DNA from: Apostichopus parvimensis
Taxonomy: Eukaryota > Echinodermata > Holothuroidea > Aspidochirotida > Stichopodidae
DNA length: 64,000 nt
NCBI GenBank assembly: GCA_000934455.1
Contig: KN883679.1
Location: 17,752 to 81,751, forward strand
Direction of reading: 5' to 3'
Below the pieces are notes generated by a model. It did no database searches. It was not told where the DNA came from and was given only the letters and a program-made list of their open reading frames with translations. Below, in pieces: positions 1-13,112 of this stretch (the first letter of the stretch is position 1; the number at the start of each line of letters is the position of its first letter). The position numbers and the translations under genes were made by a program.

Positions 1-3000
1 GTTTTGTCAAGTCGGTAACTCGTCAATGCAATGTCCCTTCTACGCTTCCGTACAATAGAAATAATTTGACATACAATGGAATCCCAACAGCCCAAGTGTA
101 TGGAAACGTCCAAGTGTCGTGGAAATGTTAAACTGATCACATGCAGGAGCATTACCCCCATTTTCGTCATGGGGCGAGAGAGAGAGAGAGGGGGGGGGGG
201 TAAGATGAAGGGTTCCCGGGGAAGGGTCTTTCTTTGACCTGTGAGAAAGTTTTGGTAAAATGTGGGTGATGCAAACTTGTGCTATACTTTGCAAGTTTTG
301 AAACGTTGTAGTAGAATTTTCATTTTGTTTCATGTAGATAACATATTTATGTATTTGCATTGGCCTACCGGCATACTACGAACTTTGGGATGGGGCGAGC
401 TGAAGACCCCTAGAAATATACGTGGTTGCGTCTAGGATCACATGGGTGAAGCTTTAGGAATCTTCTGCAAAACTACTACAAGTGAATAACAAACTTATCA
501 AACCCTCACAATTATTAAGTTACCAATTCATCACTGTTCCAAAATATAGAATATATGATGTAGCTGGTATCAAGTAACATAAATGTTAGCAACACTTTGT
601 AGCGCAGTTATCAATTGTTCCGTTAACGTCAGTATTTTAGTTTTTGATTTGTCTTTTCAATCTAAAGCCCAGAACCCAATACGTAGTATATATATATTCC
701 CGACGTACACAGCAAGAGCACATATCAATATCACCGATAAATCAGAGCCTGGGGAACTGATCGATTAATGAAACTAACATTTGATTGTTAATCCTCTTCT
801 GTTTTATTTATTTATCATTATCAGAGATCTTTGCGTCATGGTATGTAGCCTACCTAGCGGCGATAGCGCTGCGAAAGGTTCTCAAATCGTGGCTTTGTGA
901 ACATTGCCTCCTGATGAAGGACACAACTCGCAGTATGACTTCCAATGTGAAACTGACACTTTTAAAGGTCTTCCAATGAGTGAACTAAATTTGGAAGGAG
1001 CAAAGAAGTTTTAAAAGAGCAAATAAATAGCCTACACTAAGAAGTCTTGTAGTTATATAGCCATAGATATAGTTATATAGCAATTCAAGCTTAAACTTTG
1101 ACAAACCATTTTACAGTATCACTCTATAATCATACATCTCGATGTCACGGAAGGGTTAACAATCCACTGATTTTTTTTGGAATAGTTGATCGATTTTAGT
1201 GTGCCAACATTTTTGGCGGCAAGGCTGTTACAACGATGCCTTTAAAGTACAGTATCATCAATGTACTCGGGATGAGAGTACTCAAACATTTCACCAAAAA
1301 AAAACACAAAAAGATTTTATGAAATTTCACCGGAGAGTGTGGGCCGGAAGGGTGAAAGAAGGAGGCAGGGGGGTGGTAATTTTTTCAACTTTAGGTCCAT
1401 TTAAGGTGCACTTTTGATACAACAAGCTAGTGTTGAAAGATACATCTGAAAACCGAGAGTACGGAATCACCAGTACATGACTATACCAGTATTCGAAGGT
1501 GCACAAAGTACACATTGATTGGCTTCGAAGGATGATATCACTCTTATCGCCAAAGGTTACGAATAAATTATCTCATCGGGCATGTTGTACCGTATGTTAT
1601 AAAGAGGCACACACAATGTGATATTGAGTAGGCTAACGAGGTAGTAATAACAGCGAGGCTGAGATGTCTCTGCTTGGATGTACTTTGACAGTAGTAAGAG
1701 CAGAAAGCAAAACTTCATCAAAAGATAAAATTCTAAGTTATACGTTGCCTTTAGGGGACATTCCATTGTGTGTACATGTGAGAGTACATTATCGACAAGG
1801 CGAAAGTTATGAACACTGTGGAGACATACAAGATAAAATGTATATACAACAAATAACTTACCACTTCGGGGTGGCACAGAGAGACGATAACATGATACAC
1901 AAAATACATGGCAGGCTACACACATAGAGGGCATGTCATTGCGTAGGAGTTGGTTGCAGTGGGATGCATTCAACTTAGAGACCTTTATGATGTACATGGC
2001 CAATGTGTGGACGACGAAGTTTATAAGCCGCAACGGACATTTGGTTTTTGTGCAATTTACATCCTATTAAGAGGAAAGAATGAAATAGGAACGAATTTAG
2101 AAGGGAATTGAGACTTTGGAGGGAGGGAGAAGAGGAAAAGGTGTTCAAGTCACTAATAAAAAATTTCCTTCAAGAACAGTTGTGGTGGTCTATTCCACTA
2201 TTTGCATAGGGGATTTGTGTTGCTGGGCTATGAAAAGTGTAAAACTCGTCTTACGGGTACATATATATTACAAGGTAAATTGGTACCAAATCTGCACAAA
2301 GAGTTCCAGAATGCTGTTAGGTTTATGTAAAAACACAATTTCAAAATCACCTTTACCTTAAAATGAAACTTCAGGTAGCATACGCCCATTAAAAGCCCCA
2401 TTGACTTACACACTAAATAACAAAAGTAATGTGTGATCTAAGTCTAGATAGAAGTTTTCACTTGCTAAATGCTACCCATCACTGGATATCTGACAAGTTG
2501 GCCTTTCATGGCACCATCAATTTTCCGTACCATGACGTACAGATTTTTTGCTACGAGAGCCGGAATTTTTCGTCACTTGTAAACAAACCTCTTTACTCAG
2601 TCGTAAACAATCTTCGTACGCTGCTCCTGGGAGGGCTAAACTGGTCTAAAATTGCCTCAATTTACCCAATTTTTTAACCACATGTGCTTCCATTCATGTT
2701 CTTTAACATCCAAGCCACACAAAAGCACATCCTAATTGATAACATAGCAAAAAAGTTGTTCTCCTGCTCCTTATTGGCACTTTTCCTGAAGGAGAACACT
2801 TGCGGCGGATTGATATAGACGCTAATAGGAGTATGCACCCTTCAAGTGAAACTGTTTAGGACAAGTAGCCTATAGCCCCCTCCGTATACGTTGGCTATGC
2901 GGAGAACGGTGAGCACAACTACTCAAAGACGAACTGTTTAGTACCAAATTTCGAACTGCTTTAAAAAAAAACAATGTTTTAATAAAATATAAATAGAACG

Positions 3001-4400
3001 CTTACTTAACTTACATTCTGTAATAAATATAGGTTTCTCTGAGCCTTTTGAGGTACATGGGTTGGATTTCCGGTACATCAGTCAAAAGTTTGTAGCATGT
3101 AGTGCGTACTTGCCAATACGATTGTGTCCAAAGCATTCGGGAACAGAAAGGTACCTCAAGATTCTGCGCATCTTATAAGACTGGAGATTGGAATTTACGA
3201 GCTTAAATTTGTCCAATCAGCTTGAATTTTACATCAATGGAAAGGGAGGTTTGTTCTCCTGACGTAATCCGAGAGAAGGAAATAGTGTTTGTTCTTTTAA
3301 AGAGGGTTAATCCTGCTTTGAAAAGAAATAAACGAATTGATGACCGGATTATTACACAGTCTGCAATTAAAATATAAACATGAACATAGCCAAAAGGTCG
3401 AGAAGCGATCAAAATAATCGGGTAAAATATCCAGATGTGACCAGTCTGAAAAGCTCAATGGTCTGAATTTTGGGGAAAAAATATGTTACGTTGCTGACCG
3501 AGCAAATTTTTATACCTCTTGGATTTTTAAAATTCCTGACTAATGACGCGTATACACCTTGACGGGAAACGACGAATCACTCGCATTGCCCAACGTAGGT
3601 ATACTTGATACCAACTGTCACCGAGGCTCCCTGTTGTGTCTAGGACATAGTAAAATACAGCAATGCTAAAGATCGCGGCAGATCAAAGTGCCTATTTGAA
3701 TGTTCATTAGCCTAAGATTATCTGCATGCTATATCCACTTAGTGACGTAGCCAAACCATAATTCGAGATTTAAGAAAAAGACTGGTAGCCTGACAAAACA
3801 TTTTAACATTCTCGTCGTCAGATTTAACAGGATTTGGTATTGCAATCATTTCTATCCGTTCAAGTGTAGGCTGCTCGAGACTACCGTACTAACCTTTGTT
3901 ATAAACCGAGATAATCATGTAATAATATATCCATCTAATGCGGAGAGTGTCTTAAAGGCATTGAATACTCGCCCCAAACGGCGTGCGGCCATCTGAAAAA
4001 GTTAACTTTCTGTTGCTCGCAAGTGACGTTTTGTTCGTGTCGCTACAAAATGCAGACAGTAATGAAACATGCTAACTTGTTATCTTTAGCTGGACCTGAG
4101 ATGTCCATCGCTGTATCGCGTATACACTGTGCTGTGGGTATTGACCGCAGCTGTATGTACTGACTGTACACTAGTGTATAATTACCGACGGTAGCAAGCT
4201 GTGTGTATTTTCTGGATCGATGGTGGTGTCTAACACTTCTGTTACACCTCATTCGAAACTAGGTCAGATTACCGGCATTAGACGTTTCTTTTTGCGCGAG
4301 TCTTCACACCCTTTAAGCTGTTTGGTTTCAATCGTGCCCGAGCCTCAGTATTTTGCGTGACCGTATTACTCCATGGACCCACACTATCGAACACAGTAAA
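1..4400. other. Non-coding stretch, no recognisable gene
   Basis: I see no supported gene here. Open frames are present on both strands, the longest being about 158 codons on the minus strand at 1557-2033, but they have no recognisable motif, are rich in Cys, Leu and Tyr as expected of translated AT-rich DNA, and overlap equally good frames on the other strand. A GA/G microsatellite lies at 176-200. From about 3500 onward the sequence becomes richer in CpG, which may mark a regulatory region belonging to the candidate exon at 4.5 kb. Confidence 0.5.
176..200. repeat. (GA)n followed by poly-G tract
   Basis: An alternating GA run of about 15 bases passes directly into a run of ten or more G. 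The same GA-then-G architecture recurs at 5031-5074, so it is a typical compound microsatellite of this genome. Confidence 0.9.
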
Positions 4401-4472
4401 TGTTGAAAAACGAATCTTATTATTAGAGAGCCCTGGATTTATGGCTCTTCCTTGGGGTGTGTCGGCAGTCAC

Positions 4473-4640
4473 ATGTCTAGGATCTTAAAAGATCCGAATT
4501 TTCCCGGACATGTCCATCTGTCTATCGTGAATGAGCTTTTGCGCGGATTGGCGCAATTAAAAGAAGAAAATATATTCGAGTTTCTCGGCAGTGACAAAGC
4601 TGTAATAAATATATTGGAATCTCTCTTGACAGTGATGTAG
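4473..4640 (+). CDS. Candidate coding exon, unidentified helical protein
   Basis: The frame is open from just after a stop at 4404-4406 to TAG at 4638-4640; the first ATG is at 4473, giving 55 residues. The translation reads like real protein: MSRILKDPNFPGH, then two amphipathic-looking helices around VNELLRGLAQLKEE and VINILESLL. The local sequence is more CpG-rich than its surroundings and codon choice is mixed. I do not recognise the family; the helical pattern would suit an armadillo/HEAT-like or other alpha-solenoid segment, but that is only an impression. It could be the last exon of a plus-strand gene (acceptor-like AG sites end at about 4426, 4467 and 4480; an AATAAA lies at 4805-4810), a first exon using ATG 4473, or a gene fragment. 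If a plus-strand gene is real, it converges with CAMK1. Confidence 0.33.
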   Translation: MSRILKDPNFPGHVHLSIVNELLRGLAQLKEENIFEFLGSDKAVINILESLLTVM

Positions 4641-4804
4641 TCATCTAGCTACTCCAATCTGAGAAAAAAGGTTAAATTGTCAACATTAACAGTGCTTCCA
4701 CCGTTCTGACCTTATTTTGCGTAGGTTTATGGCAACTAGATTGACTACAAACATTATTTCAACTTAAAATCTCCCCCCCCCCTCCCCTTCAACCTTCTTT
4801 GAAT

Positions 4805-4810
4805 AATAAA
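4805..4810 (+). terminator. Possible polyadenylation signal after candidate exon
   Basis: AATAAA lies about 165 bases after the stop codon of the candidate exon on the same strand. Single AATAAA hexamers are common by chance in AT-rich DNA, so this only counts if the exon is real. Confidence 0.2.
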
Positions 4811-5030
4811 ACATGCCCCACATCTTCATTTTCTCTCCTAGAAGGCAATTCTGTGCCGCTGTGCGCCTCATTACTATTTCTCTGCCAGTAAATATGCTTG
4901 CTAATCAAGTCATTTTTATGGTTCATTGGCTCAACAGGCTATAAATTAATTACCCGTACAGACCTCTGTTGAACACCAAGAGACACCGATATGCATGGCA
5001 ACTCCAAAACCCAAGTGATTCATTGTATAC

Positions 5031-5074
5031 AGAGAGAGAGAGAAATGGAGGAGTGGATGAGAGGGGGGGGGGGG
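5031..5074. repeat. (GA)n and poly-G compound microsatellite
   Basis: A GA run at 5031-5042 is followed by purine-rich sequence and a run of twelve G at 5063-5074. All-purine on the plus strand. Confidence 0.9.
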
Positions 5075-5499
5075 AGGGATCTTTTACACTGCATATTCTA
5101 GCTAAGTTTGTCTGACGTATTTAACATCACTCAGTCAAACTTCTGGAAGGTTTCCTTATGTGGAATGAACAAATATGATATGAAAATGTCCCATTGTATA
5201 CAATTGGCGATAAAACAAATAAATGAATTAAAAAGAAAGAAGGAAACGATGAGTTTGTTTGCTTTTTCTTTTATTTTTGTCTCATTTCAACACATCTCTA
5301 ACATGTCCTGTCCATGATGTAAAATTTACACTGATTCACATAAAGACGTGTTAAATACAAAAAAGGAACACATAGACAATTTTTCACCAAATTCTATTAC
5401 GGTTAAATTACACGGATTGATGAATAAAAGTTCCCTCCTCTCATCATATAACACTCAAATATAAATTTCTGTTTTTTTTTCTATAATGATCTGTTGCAG

Positions 5500-5530
5500 A
5501 ATAATAATAATAATAATAATGATGATGATA
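5500..5530. repeat. (AAT)n then (GAT)n microsatellite
   Basis: About seven AAT triplets run into three GAT triplets. No LINE 3'-end sequence precedes it on either strand, so I treat it as a simple repeat and not as a retroposon tail. Confidence 0.85.
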
Positions 5531-8146
5531 ATATAATGATATTAATTGCATTCCAAACAGCACAACCATAATTTGCATCATTGAACACATAAGTGTTAAT
5601 GAAGTCATTTGTATTTTTACATAGAGAATCGTTAACCTACATCAAAGCACCGTACATTTGTGTTGTTAATTGTTTATCTTAATAGTGAATGCAGAGTGCT
5701 TAAGCTTAGTTAATATCACAAGGTTTTTAGCGTAATTGAAAGAACACATATCATCTTATCACTCTAGAATAATAATAAAAAAAAAATTGTAAATATCTGA
5801 TTGTATTGAATCAAATTTATATCTTCTTTTTTTTTTTGTAATAGTAGAAGAGCACTTTTAAATGTTAGATTCATAGCTTGTTGTGTTTCATTGTGATTTT
5901 GTTCATTTCCCACTTGGTGATAGTAGAAACATGTTGCAAACACAGTCACTCATTTAAGCTGAAGATTCAGTCACATTTGTGTAGCAAACATAGAGCCCGA
6001 ACAGGACTGTCACCTTCACTGAACGACCTACAGGAAAGTATTAGATAAACAACATCTGACATATCTGACATCCTTTCTAGACGGTGATTTTGCTCAAAGG
6101 AAAAAAGCGAGAAAGAACCAAAGTCAGACAAACATATTATATACATATTTGATACACAAGAAAATGCTTGCACTTAGGAGCAGTAAAAAATCCCCATCTT
6201 GAGCAGCTTTCTTTTGTCACCCGATTCTGTGGATGTGAAAATGGGATCGGTTTGCAAATGAATGCAATCTACCTTAAAACATTTTTCAATTATTCGCCAA
6301 AGTCAAAACAAGAAACTAATGATCAAGTACGTCTTAAACCTTGTGTGTGAAGAAACATTTACCTTGTGTATCTCCAAAAATGGAATCAGAATTTTCTTAG
6401 CTGTTTGGGGAAATTATCCATGAAAGTTATCCCTGTCTCACAGAACAATAATGAAAGTTTGTGCCAGCTCCTTTACGCAAAAATTGTAAGCACATAAGTT
6501 CATTTGTTCACAGAGAACATAAATGCAAACAAAACTCTCCAAGAGTTACAAGACAGATTCACTTTAGCACTTGGCCTCATTTATAGCAAATATGGGTATA
6601 AAAATGAAGTGCGAATGAGAGGGTATTAACAAAGACCCTTTGTTTGTGAGAAGAAATGTTTACCATTGCTTTATACATTTTACATGCATACATGTGCTAA
6701 AATCTATCTTCGGCATCCACTTCACTCTTTTGAAGATTGTGGACACAGTCGAAATTCTAGGAGGGTAAATAACATAGACTTCACACAAAACTAGCACCAC
6801 CCTGCAGGTGTTGTTTCACTGTGCTACAATATCAAGCTTACAATCATTCATTCTAAACTACTGGTGGACCATGAAATTGCTACACGACATGAAGCGGACA
6901 GAAAGGCATATTCCACCTTGAGATGATAAAAAATATTTAAACATCGAGGGATGTTAACCTTCATATCTGAAGCCTAGATACATAACATGCACAGACTATA
7001 CATGGTAATAAAAGCCATCAAGTTTACTGTACAATAAAACCCTCAGTTACATCTTCTTCTTCTTCTTTTTTTTTGTTGATCAAGGCACTACAGCTCTCAG
7101 GTATGGAAGATAGCAGCCTTCACTAAAGTTACATTCACAGAGGAATTCAACCTGGTCTGTGATCATCACTGCCACAAGGGACGGTACTACTAGTCCAATA
7201 TCATCGACTTGAATACATGAAAATTGATTCTAATAAAAAGAGGAAGGATTTTTACTGAGAATGAAAAAATCCATAATCATAATCTTTCTCAATATTATAT
7301 CAAATCAAACTTAGAATAAAGAGTTTAGAAAGAAAATTAATGATACTTAGTGAAAATTACGAAATTTCTCACTTTCAAAATAAAAGAAAATATTCAGTTA
7401 TATAAAAACACAATCCTATATGATAATTGCACAAAAACATCATTAATTCACAGAATTATTGGGTGGTGATATAAATCCTCTGCAAATGACTCACAACACA
7501 GCAGATCGATGCTCTCACAGTCGTTACTATGGCGACTGCACAAATATGGGTAAAAAATCAAAAAAGGGATTGGGCTTCTTTTACTAGCTACATGGATTGA
7601 AGAGATGGAGGACATCCCCGACTTTAATAAGACAAGGATATCACCCCAAAATACTCATTTCTAGTATTACATAATACACGGTAATGAGAATTTTCTTATT
7701 TTTCTATAGTTTTATCTTTAATATGACGGGGGGAAAAAAAGCAGTGGATAGTCACAGGCATTAATTTAACCGTTTGCTTTGAATATCTGAAGCCCGGTTA
7801 TGAGAGGATCAAACTAGTAACTGGACCGCAATTAACCGCATTCAAATTATTAAACGTAAAACATTTCTCTTTACATAGAAAATTCAGGGAGGTCGACACA
7901 AATAAGTTGCATTTTACATTACCAAAACCGTTGAAGGTTTTTAAGACCATCAAAGGTGAGATGCATCATCTATCGGAAGCCATTTGGTCAGATAAGTAAT
8001 TTGATCACAGTGGTAATATTTCTAACCGTTTTTTGGGGGGGACGGGGGTCATAATTAGATGCAAATCCATGTAGTTATTCGAAAAAATATTCATGTTTCA
8101 TGCATGTAAATGGCCCATTATAATAAACTACATTTCAAGTTATTAA

Positions 8147-8160
8147 TTTATTTATTTATT
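8147..8160 (-). terminator. Clustered AATAAA: CAMK1 polyA site or retroposon tail
   Basis: On the minus strand three overlapping AATAAA units follow a moderately complex stretch (about 8161-8235). This could be a strong polyadenylation signal for CAMK1, giving a 3' UTR of about 4.8 kb, or the (AAAT)n tail of a short retroposon on the minus strand, like the one at 58609-58706. The sequence alone does not decide. Confidence 0.25.
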
Positions 8161-11100
8161 AAAGCTCCACATAAACCTTTGGATAGCTCTGCTATCTTTG
8201 AAATCAAATCCTCGTTCTGCAATTCGACTATACAGTCATTGTCACAAAAATAAATAATAATACATCAGTAAATAAATGAAGGGAAAATGTGTGCAATATC
8301 TCTATCATATAAACTGCTGCTATTCTAGTTTAATACTTTATTCAGTTCTTACTTTTTCCTAATTCTTTTCCTATTATTTGATGTTTTAACTCCTCTCACC
8401 TTTATCCTACCCAACCCACCTACGATCAAGCTGCTATTTACATATATAATTATATAAAATGCCACTTAATCCTATAATGAAAGTTGCTGAACTGCCATTT
8501 TGCTAATGATCCCACTCTTTCTTGATTACTTTTTGTATCAATAATCAGAAAAGTGGGGGAGTTTGGCATTTGCACATAATCGCCCACCCTATAAAGTAGA
8601 GCCTATAAATTTTGAATCAAGTTTTCCTCCTGAAGCAACACTTTCTTATAGTCAAAATATTAGATAAATGTAGGTATGGCTATATAGAATTGAACTTTTT
8701 CTGAGATGTTTGAAAACAAAAATATAGCACGATAGTTGGTCTTAAAGCTCTGACATAGCAACCGTTCCACCTGCACTGTTCTTCAGTCTATGACACAAAT
8801 GTCAGCTGAGTGTCTGGTTGCCAGCCTGGGTAACCATTTATAAAGCCAAAGGAATTGCCGAAAGTTGACGTGACTTGATTGCACTGCAATTGAAAGAACG
8901 TTATTTCCAACGAGCACAATCAGTAAAAGCGGCAAATACAAAACCAAAAACAGTGTGGGAGATTAATCATGGGAGGATGTGAGACAGAAATTTTGCTTCA
9001 TGAAAATAAATAAATAAAAAATAAAAAAACTAATTTCAACTGAGGAGAGATCTAGCATGGGAGATTGAGTGTTTCCGGCTGTTAGCATATTATATCATCC
9101 GATTTTAATACCAATGTAGCTCGTTCTGTTAACATGTCTATTCATTCAATAGTCATATATATCGTCGGCAAATGAAGTTTTAAATTATACCTTCAAACAT
9201 TAGCTGCACATTATTTGTGTTTTCAGATTTCATATGAAAGGATATGTTGTGAATCTCTACTTTGACAAGGTCAAACAAGATGATCTTGTTACTATGGTAA
9301 CAGCACGGGGAATTGGATGAAAGGAATGAAAAAGTTATCAGAAACCCACACACATCATGTTTGCAAATCAAACAATTTTTGTAATACTTCAATGAGAGGT
9401 AAAGAAAAGCAAGCAAAGACCATAAAATTTGATATTTTGGAGGCTGATATTAAAAGACAAAATGCAACAGTAGGTACTTATGCTTGAGTTTTATCATGAG
9501 TGGGTGGGTGAGTATGGGAGAAGGGTTGCCCGAAGGAGGAAATGTATCCCGGCAGCACTGCTATATCATGTGTTTTAGTTGTTTTTTACAACATAAAGCA
9601 GAGAAGTTTCCATCTGTACTTATCACAAATGTACTTCCTCAAGAGTTAACATGAATAAGCGGTTAAAAATTCATAATTCTGGTAGTCGTAATGGGAAAGT
9701 TACATTATTATGTTTGGATTAGATCAATTTCAAGTAAGGTAGCTTACTTTACTAAACGACGGGAAGATAATTTAAAGAAAGGGGAAGAAACGTAACACAA
9801 AACTTTTAAGTTTTTGGGTAGATTGTTTCGTGTATGATGACAATAGCTGTGAAAGATGTGATTAGAACCTTTTCATTAATACAAAGTTGCCTATTGAGTC
9901 TCCAATGCCGGCCTTAATGCTTCCCCATGACTCAAAGCCATCTGACACATCCCTACCTGATGTTTATGCTCACTTTGATGTAAAACGTCAATAAAATGAT
10001 TGAAATGTGCATGAAATAGTAGCTACCCACGCATGTAAACAAATCCATGTATTACCCAAAAATGCTGCTCAGATGTATATCTTCTATTCATTTTGTCTCT
10101 GTAAAAAGAACTGAATCCACAAAAAATGAAACCGAATGCTTCTAGGGTTTTCTATTACAAGGATCCATTATAATGAGATGAAGTAATATAAGATTAGTCC
10201 TATAAAATTTTCAACCCTATTTATTCTTAAAATCACTCCACAACGATTTGTTTCTGACCTAGCTTTAAGCAAAAGCAGTCTGCATGCTCTCCTGTTTTAA
10301 AGGTTCTGCCTGCAGTAAAAGATACAGTGACAAATTAATTTTGACTGTGTTTAAATTCTGTCTCCGTGCATACTTTGTGAAATTAAAAGAACAAAGGGAG
10401 GGATAAAAGTAACCTTTCCAACTTGCCGTTTTGCAAACTGGCATGAATTAACAAACAGTTCATTCGACAGAATCGAAAGGGAAAAGTTGTGTTAAAAGAC
10501 TGGGGTCTGCTTGTGCATTCCTTTTCAATCTCCAAGAACTGTTTCACACCAATGGATACATTTAAGAGACCCTTCACTGTTCTACAGAACCAACATTAAG
10601 TGTCTCCTGTCTGAACGGAGAAACATACTAGGTATGCTTGTCCAGAGCAGATGCACAACACTTAGTTTATAGCGAAGTTCCACCTTAGTTTTTTTTACTC
10701 TTTTTACCGGCCTGCAGATAACAAACTCTACAAGTGGGTGTTTCTGCAATTCTATCGGTGGAATAAACTTCAAGTAAAAAAAAATTGGAAATTAACCCTG
10801 CTTCAAATTAATACATATAAGTGAGTAACCGTCTTCCAACAACCACTATAGTAACCTGGGTGTTTCAAAGTTTCTCATTTCTTAATTTAAGAGTACCATT
10901 TATGTGCAAAACCACTATGATTTACTAAAAGTGCAGGCTATATCGCTGATTTTTTTCGTCTTTTTTTTCCCCGTTCAGGTATGCACCGTAACAACCTGTA
11001 TGTACACAATCTATGAACTTCCTTCTGATTTCAATTGCAAAGGAATATCTCCATGGCAACGAAATTGTTTTATGGTACTCTAGCAACCACTCAGGCACAG

Positions 11101-12953
11101 GATGTGTCTATTTATCATCATATAAATGTATGATGTTTTTATCTACAGTCATGATCATGTTTGAACTTTTCAAGCATATTTAGGAGCAATTCTTTGCTTG
11201 ATATGAAAGAAGTAGAAGATGTAATTATCATTCAGAAGGAATTCATTCTAGCCAATGCTTTCGAAGAATGTTTGTTTTTTTCTTCTTTACTTAAATTCAT
11301 AATTGCTTCAAGATATATCAGTGGGTTGATAAAATTTTCCGAAAGAATTTTTTTTTTAATGTGAACAGAATAATTTGGTAATCACCCATTAAACATACAT
11401 TGTACTCTGCGATCATCATCGTCATATCTTCCTCCCTTACAGTTTGACATATATTTTATTCGGAACAATGTGTTATGAAGTCAAATCACTCACCTCAAAA
11501 CAAGAAACTAAAGATCATATCCTATCTGCTAGTTTTTTGTTGTTGTTGTTGAAATTTCTTTTGAAAATCCAGCAAGTATTCTAATCAAACTGGCAGGAGT
11601 AGTTTGGAAGTACATCTCCTAGCTCATCTTAGCCTTCCCCCTCCCCTAACACAAGAAAACTCCATAAATTCACATAAACATAATAGCCTATACTCCTATA
11701 CTCCCACAGACAATAATTTTATGGACTGCGACAGTTTGGCCTTTTTTTCACAGAAAAGTAATCTCTTAGGGAATATAAAGTTAGTGTCCCAATTTTGTGT
11801 AGCAGCTAAAGCACTTCTGAATGTTGTCTCTCATGAGATGGTGTACTGTGTGCAGGAAACCGCATTACGTCTTTGTGCTCATACAAAATTTTGTCACACG
11901 ATGCCGGATAAGTTATTCCTTGTCACTACTAGACAGGAAATTGAACTGAATGTTACGCATTACTAACTTGTGATAGAGTTAAAAAATTCATGCATGCTTC
12001 ACGTAAACTAGCAGTCCTTAACTAGTCAATTCAAGTGAGACACCAAACCCAACCATCGCCTTAGGCTTAGTATATGACAGAGATCTTTTGAGAAGAACAA
12101 TTCTCTCAAATAGCTAAGAAATATCTTCTGTTTGGGAAGTAGCAGCCTAGTTCAAAGCTCGCTGCTGGCAGCTGTCATTTTCGTAAAATCTGCGATGTCA
12201 GATTGCCTCTAGGATCTGAATCCTGTTTACTTTCTCATTGCTTATCTTTTCATATTTTTCAAGGTAGAATTAATCATGCTGACAATGTTGAAACCAATTC
12301 CATTATTACGTCATATTAAGAGGGTCGATAATTTTTAGATTCAGCATTTGTAAAACCCATCTCCATTTATGCAGACGATAAACATTGTAATAAACATGTT
12401 ATTGAAACACATGTGGCTAGATAATGTCAAAGTCAATGAACAAAGTCTCCATGTGTGAAGAACATTAAAACTGTGTGATATTGCCCAAATGGAACAAGAT
12501 TTTTCTTAATAGCTCTTTGTTGGAAGTAATTGTTCTCTATTACAAAGATCAATAATGATGGTTGGGGTTTGTGTCTCATTTAAGTTCACATAAACACATA
12601 CAGCTTCCTCCCATAACAAGATGTTGACAGTGATCGGTTATAAATTTTCGTACAAAACTTGAGTTATCCCAGACAGCTCCCACTATTTCTCTGTTAAACG
12701 AATTAAAAAAAGGAAGAGAAATGATAAACAGAAGAAAAGAAAACTCAGATATTTAAAAAGAAATGGGTTCCCTTAAAGGGGTTTGGGAAATGAAAGCATA
12801 CAGGTTTTTTTTTCTTTCTTAAAAAAAATTCAAAACAAAAGCAGTCTTTCTCATCTGTTAAGACTGCAGGCTTCCCCTAAAAATCAACATGGATGACCAT
12901 GACGACGACGGACGTTGCTACTGGATCTGTAAAGCGGCCCCTGAGATGTTTGT

Positions 12954-13112
12954 TCAGCTACTGACTGATGACTTTGGAGAAAGATCTTTTGCGCTTTCGC
13001 TTTTGTCTGACTCACTGCTGTTGCTTCTGTTTCCACCGTTGGCGGCGTCACCTCCGAGACCGAGACCGAGTTTCCTCATGTGTCTGACCACTGCAGTAGC
13101 ATTGAAGGCTTG
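12954..13112 (-). CDS. CAMK1: CaM kinase I, last coding exon
   Basis: This minus-strand exon encodes 52 residues and a TGA stop at 12954-12956. It begins with QAFNATAVVRHMRKL, which is identical to the second half of the calmodulin-binding helix of vertebrate CaMKI and CaMKI-delta, then a Gly-rich linker (GLGLGGDAANGG) and a Ser-rich acidic/basic tail ending SPKSSVSS. In the family this helix binds Ca2+/calmodulin, pulling the autoinhibitory segment off the kinase; the Met of VVRHM is one of the hydrophobic anchors. The acceptor is a pyrimidine-rich tract ending in CCCATCAG just upstream (13113 and above), and the frame joins in phase 0 to the Lys codon ending the previous exon. The tail after MRKL is not conserved with vertebrates, as expected for this family. 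Identity of the kinase class is near certain; which vertebrate paralogue is closest is not, and a single pre-duplication CaMKI is likely. Confidence 0.95.
   Translation of the reverse strand, partial: QAFNATAVVRHMRKLGLGLGGDAANGGNRSNSSESDKSESAKDLSPKSSVSS

Larger units (their letters stand above)
4641..12953 (-). other. CAMK1 3' UTR and downstream DNA, end undefined
   Basis: Reading on the minus strand, this follows the CAMK1 stop codon. It is AT-rich and free of identifiable transposons, which fits a long 3' UTR followed by intergenic DNA, but I cannot place the cleavage site. Minus-strand AATAAA hexamers occur at several points, including near 11455 and 10217 and as a triple cluster at 8148-8160. 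Several plus-strand frames exist (for example 11604-11966, 120 codons); none has a recognisable domain and frames of that length are expected by chance at this base composition. No tRNA, rRNA or other RNA gene was seen. Confidence 0.4.

Noticed and set aside
1557-2033. 158-codon minus-strand frame
   Set aside because: No motif, composition of translated AT-rich DNA, and a good overlapping frame on the other strand; length is within what chance can give.
11604-11966. 120-codon plus-strand frame
   Set aside because: It is antisense to the likely CAMK1 3' UTR, has no domain, and frames of this length are expected by chance at this composition.
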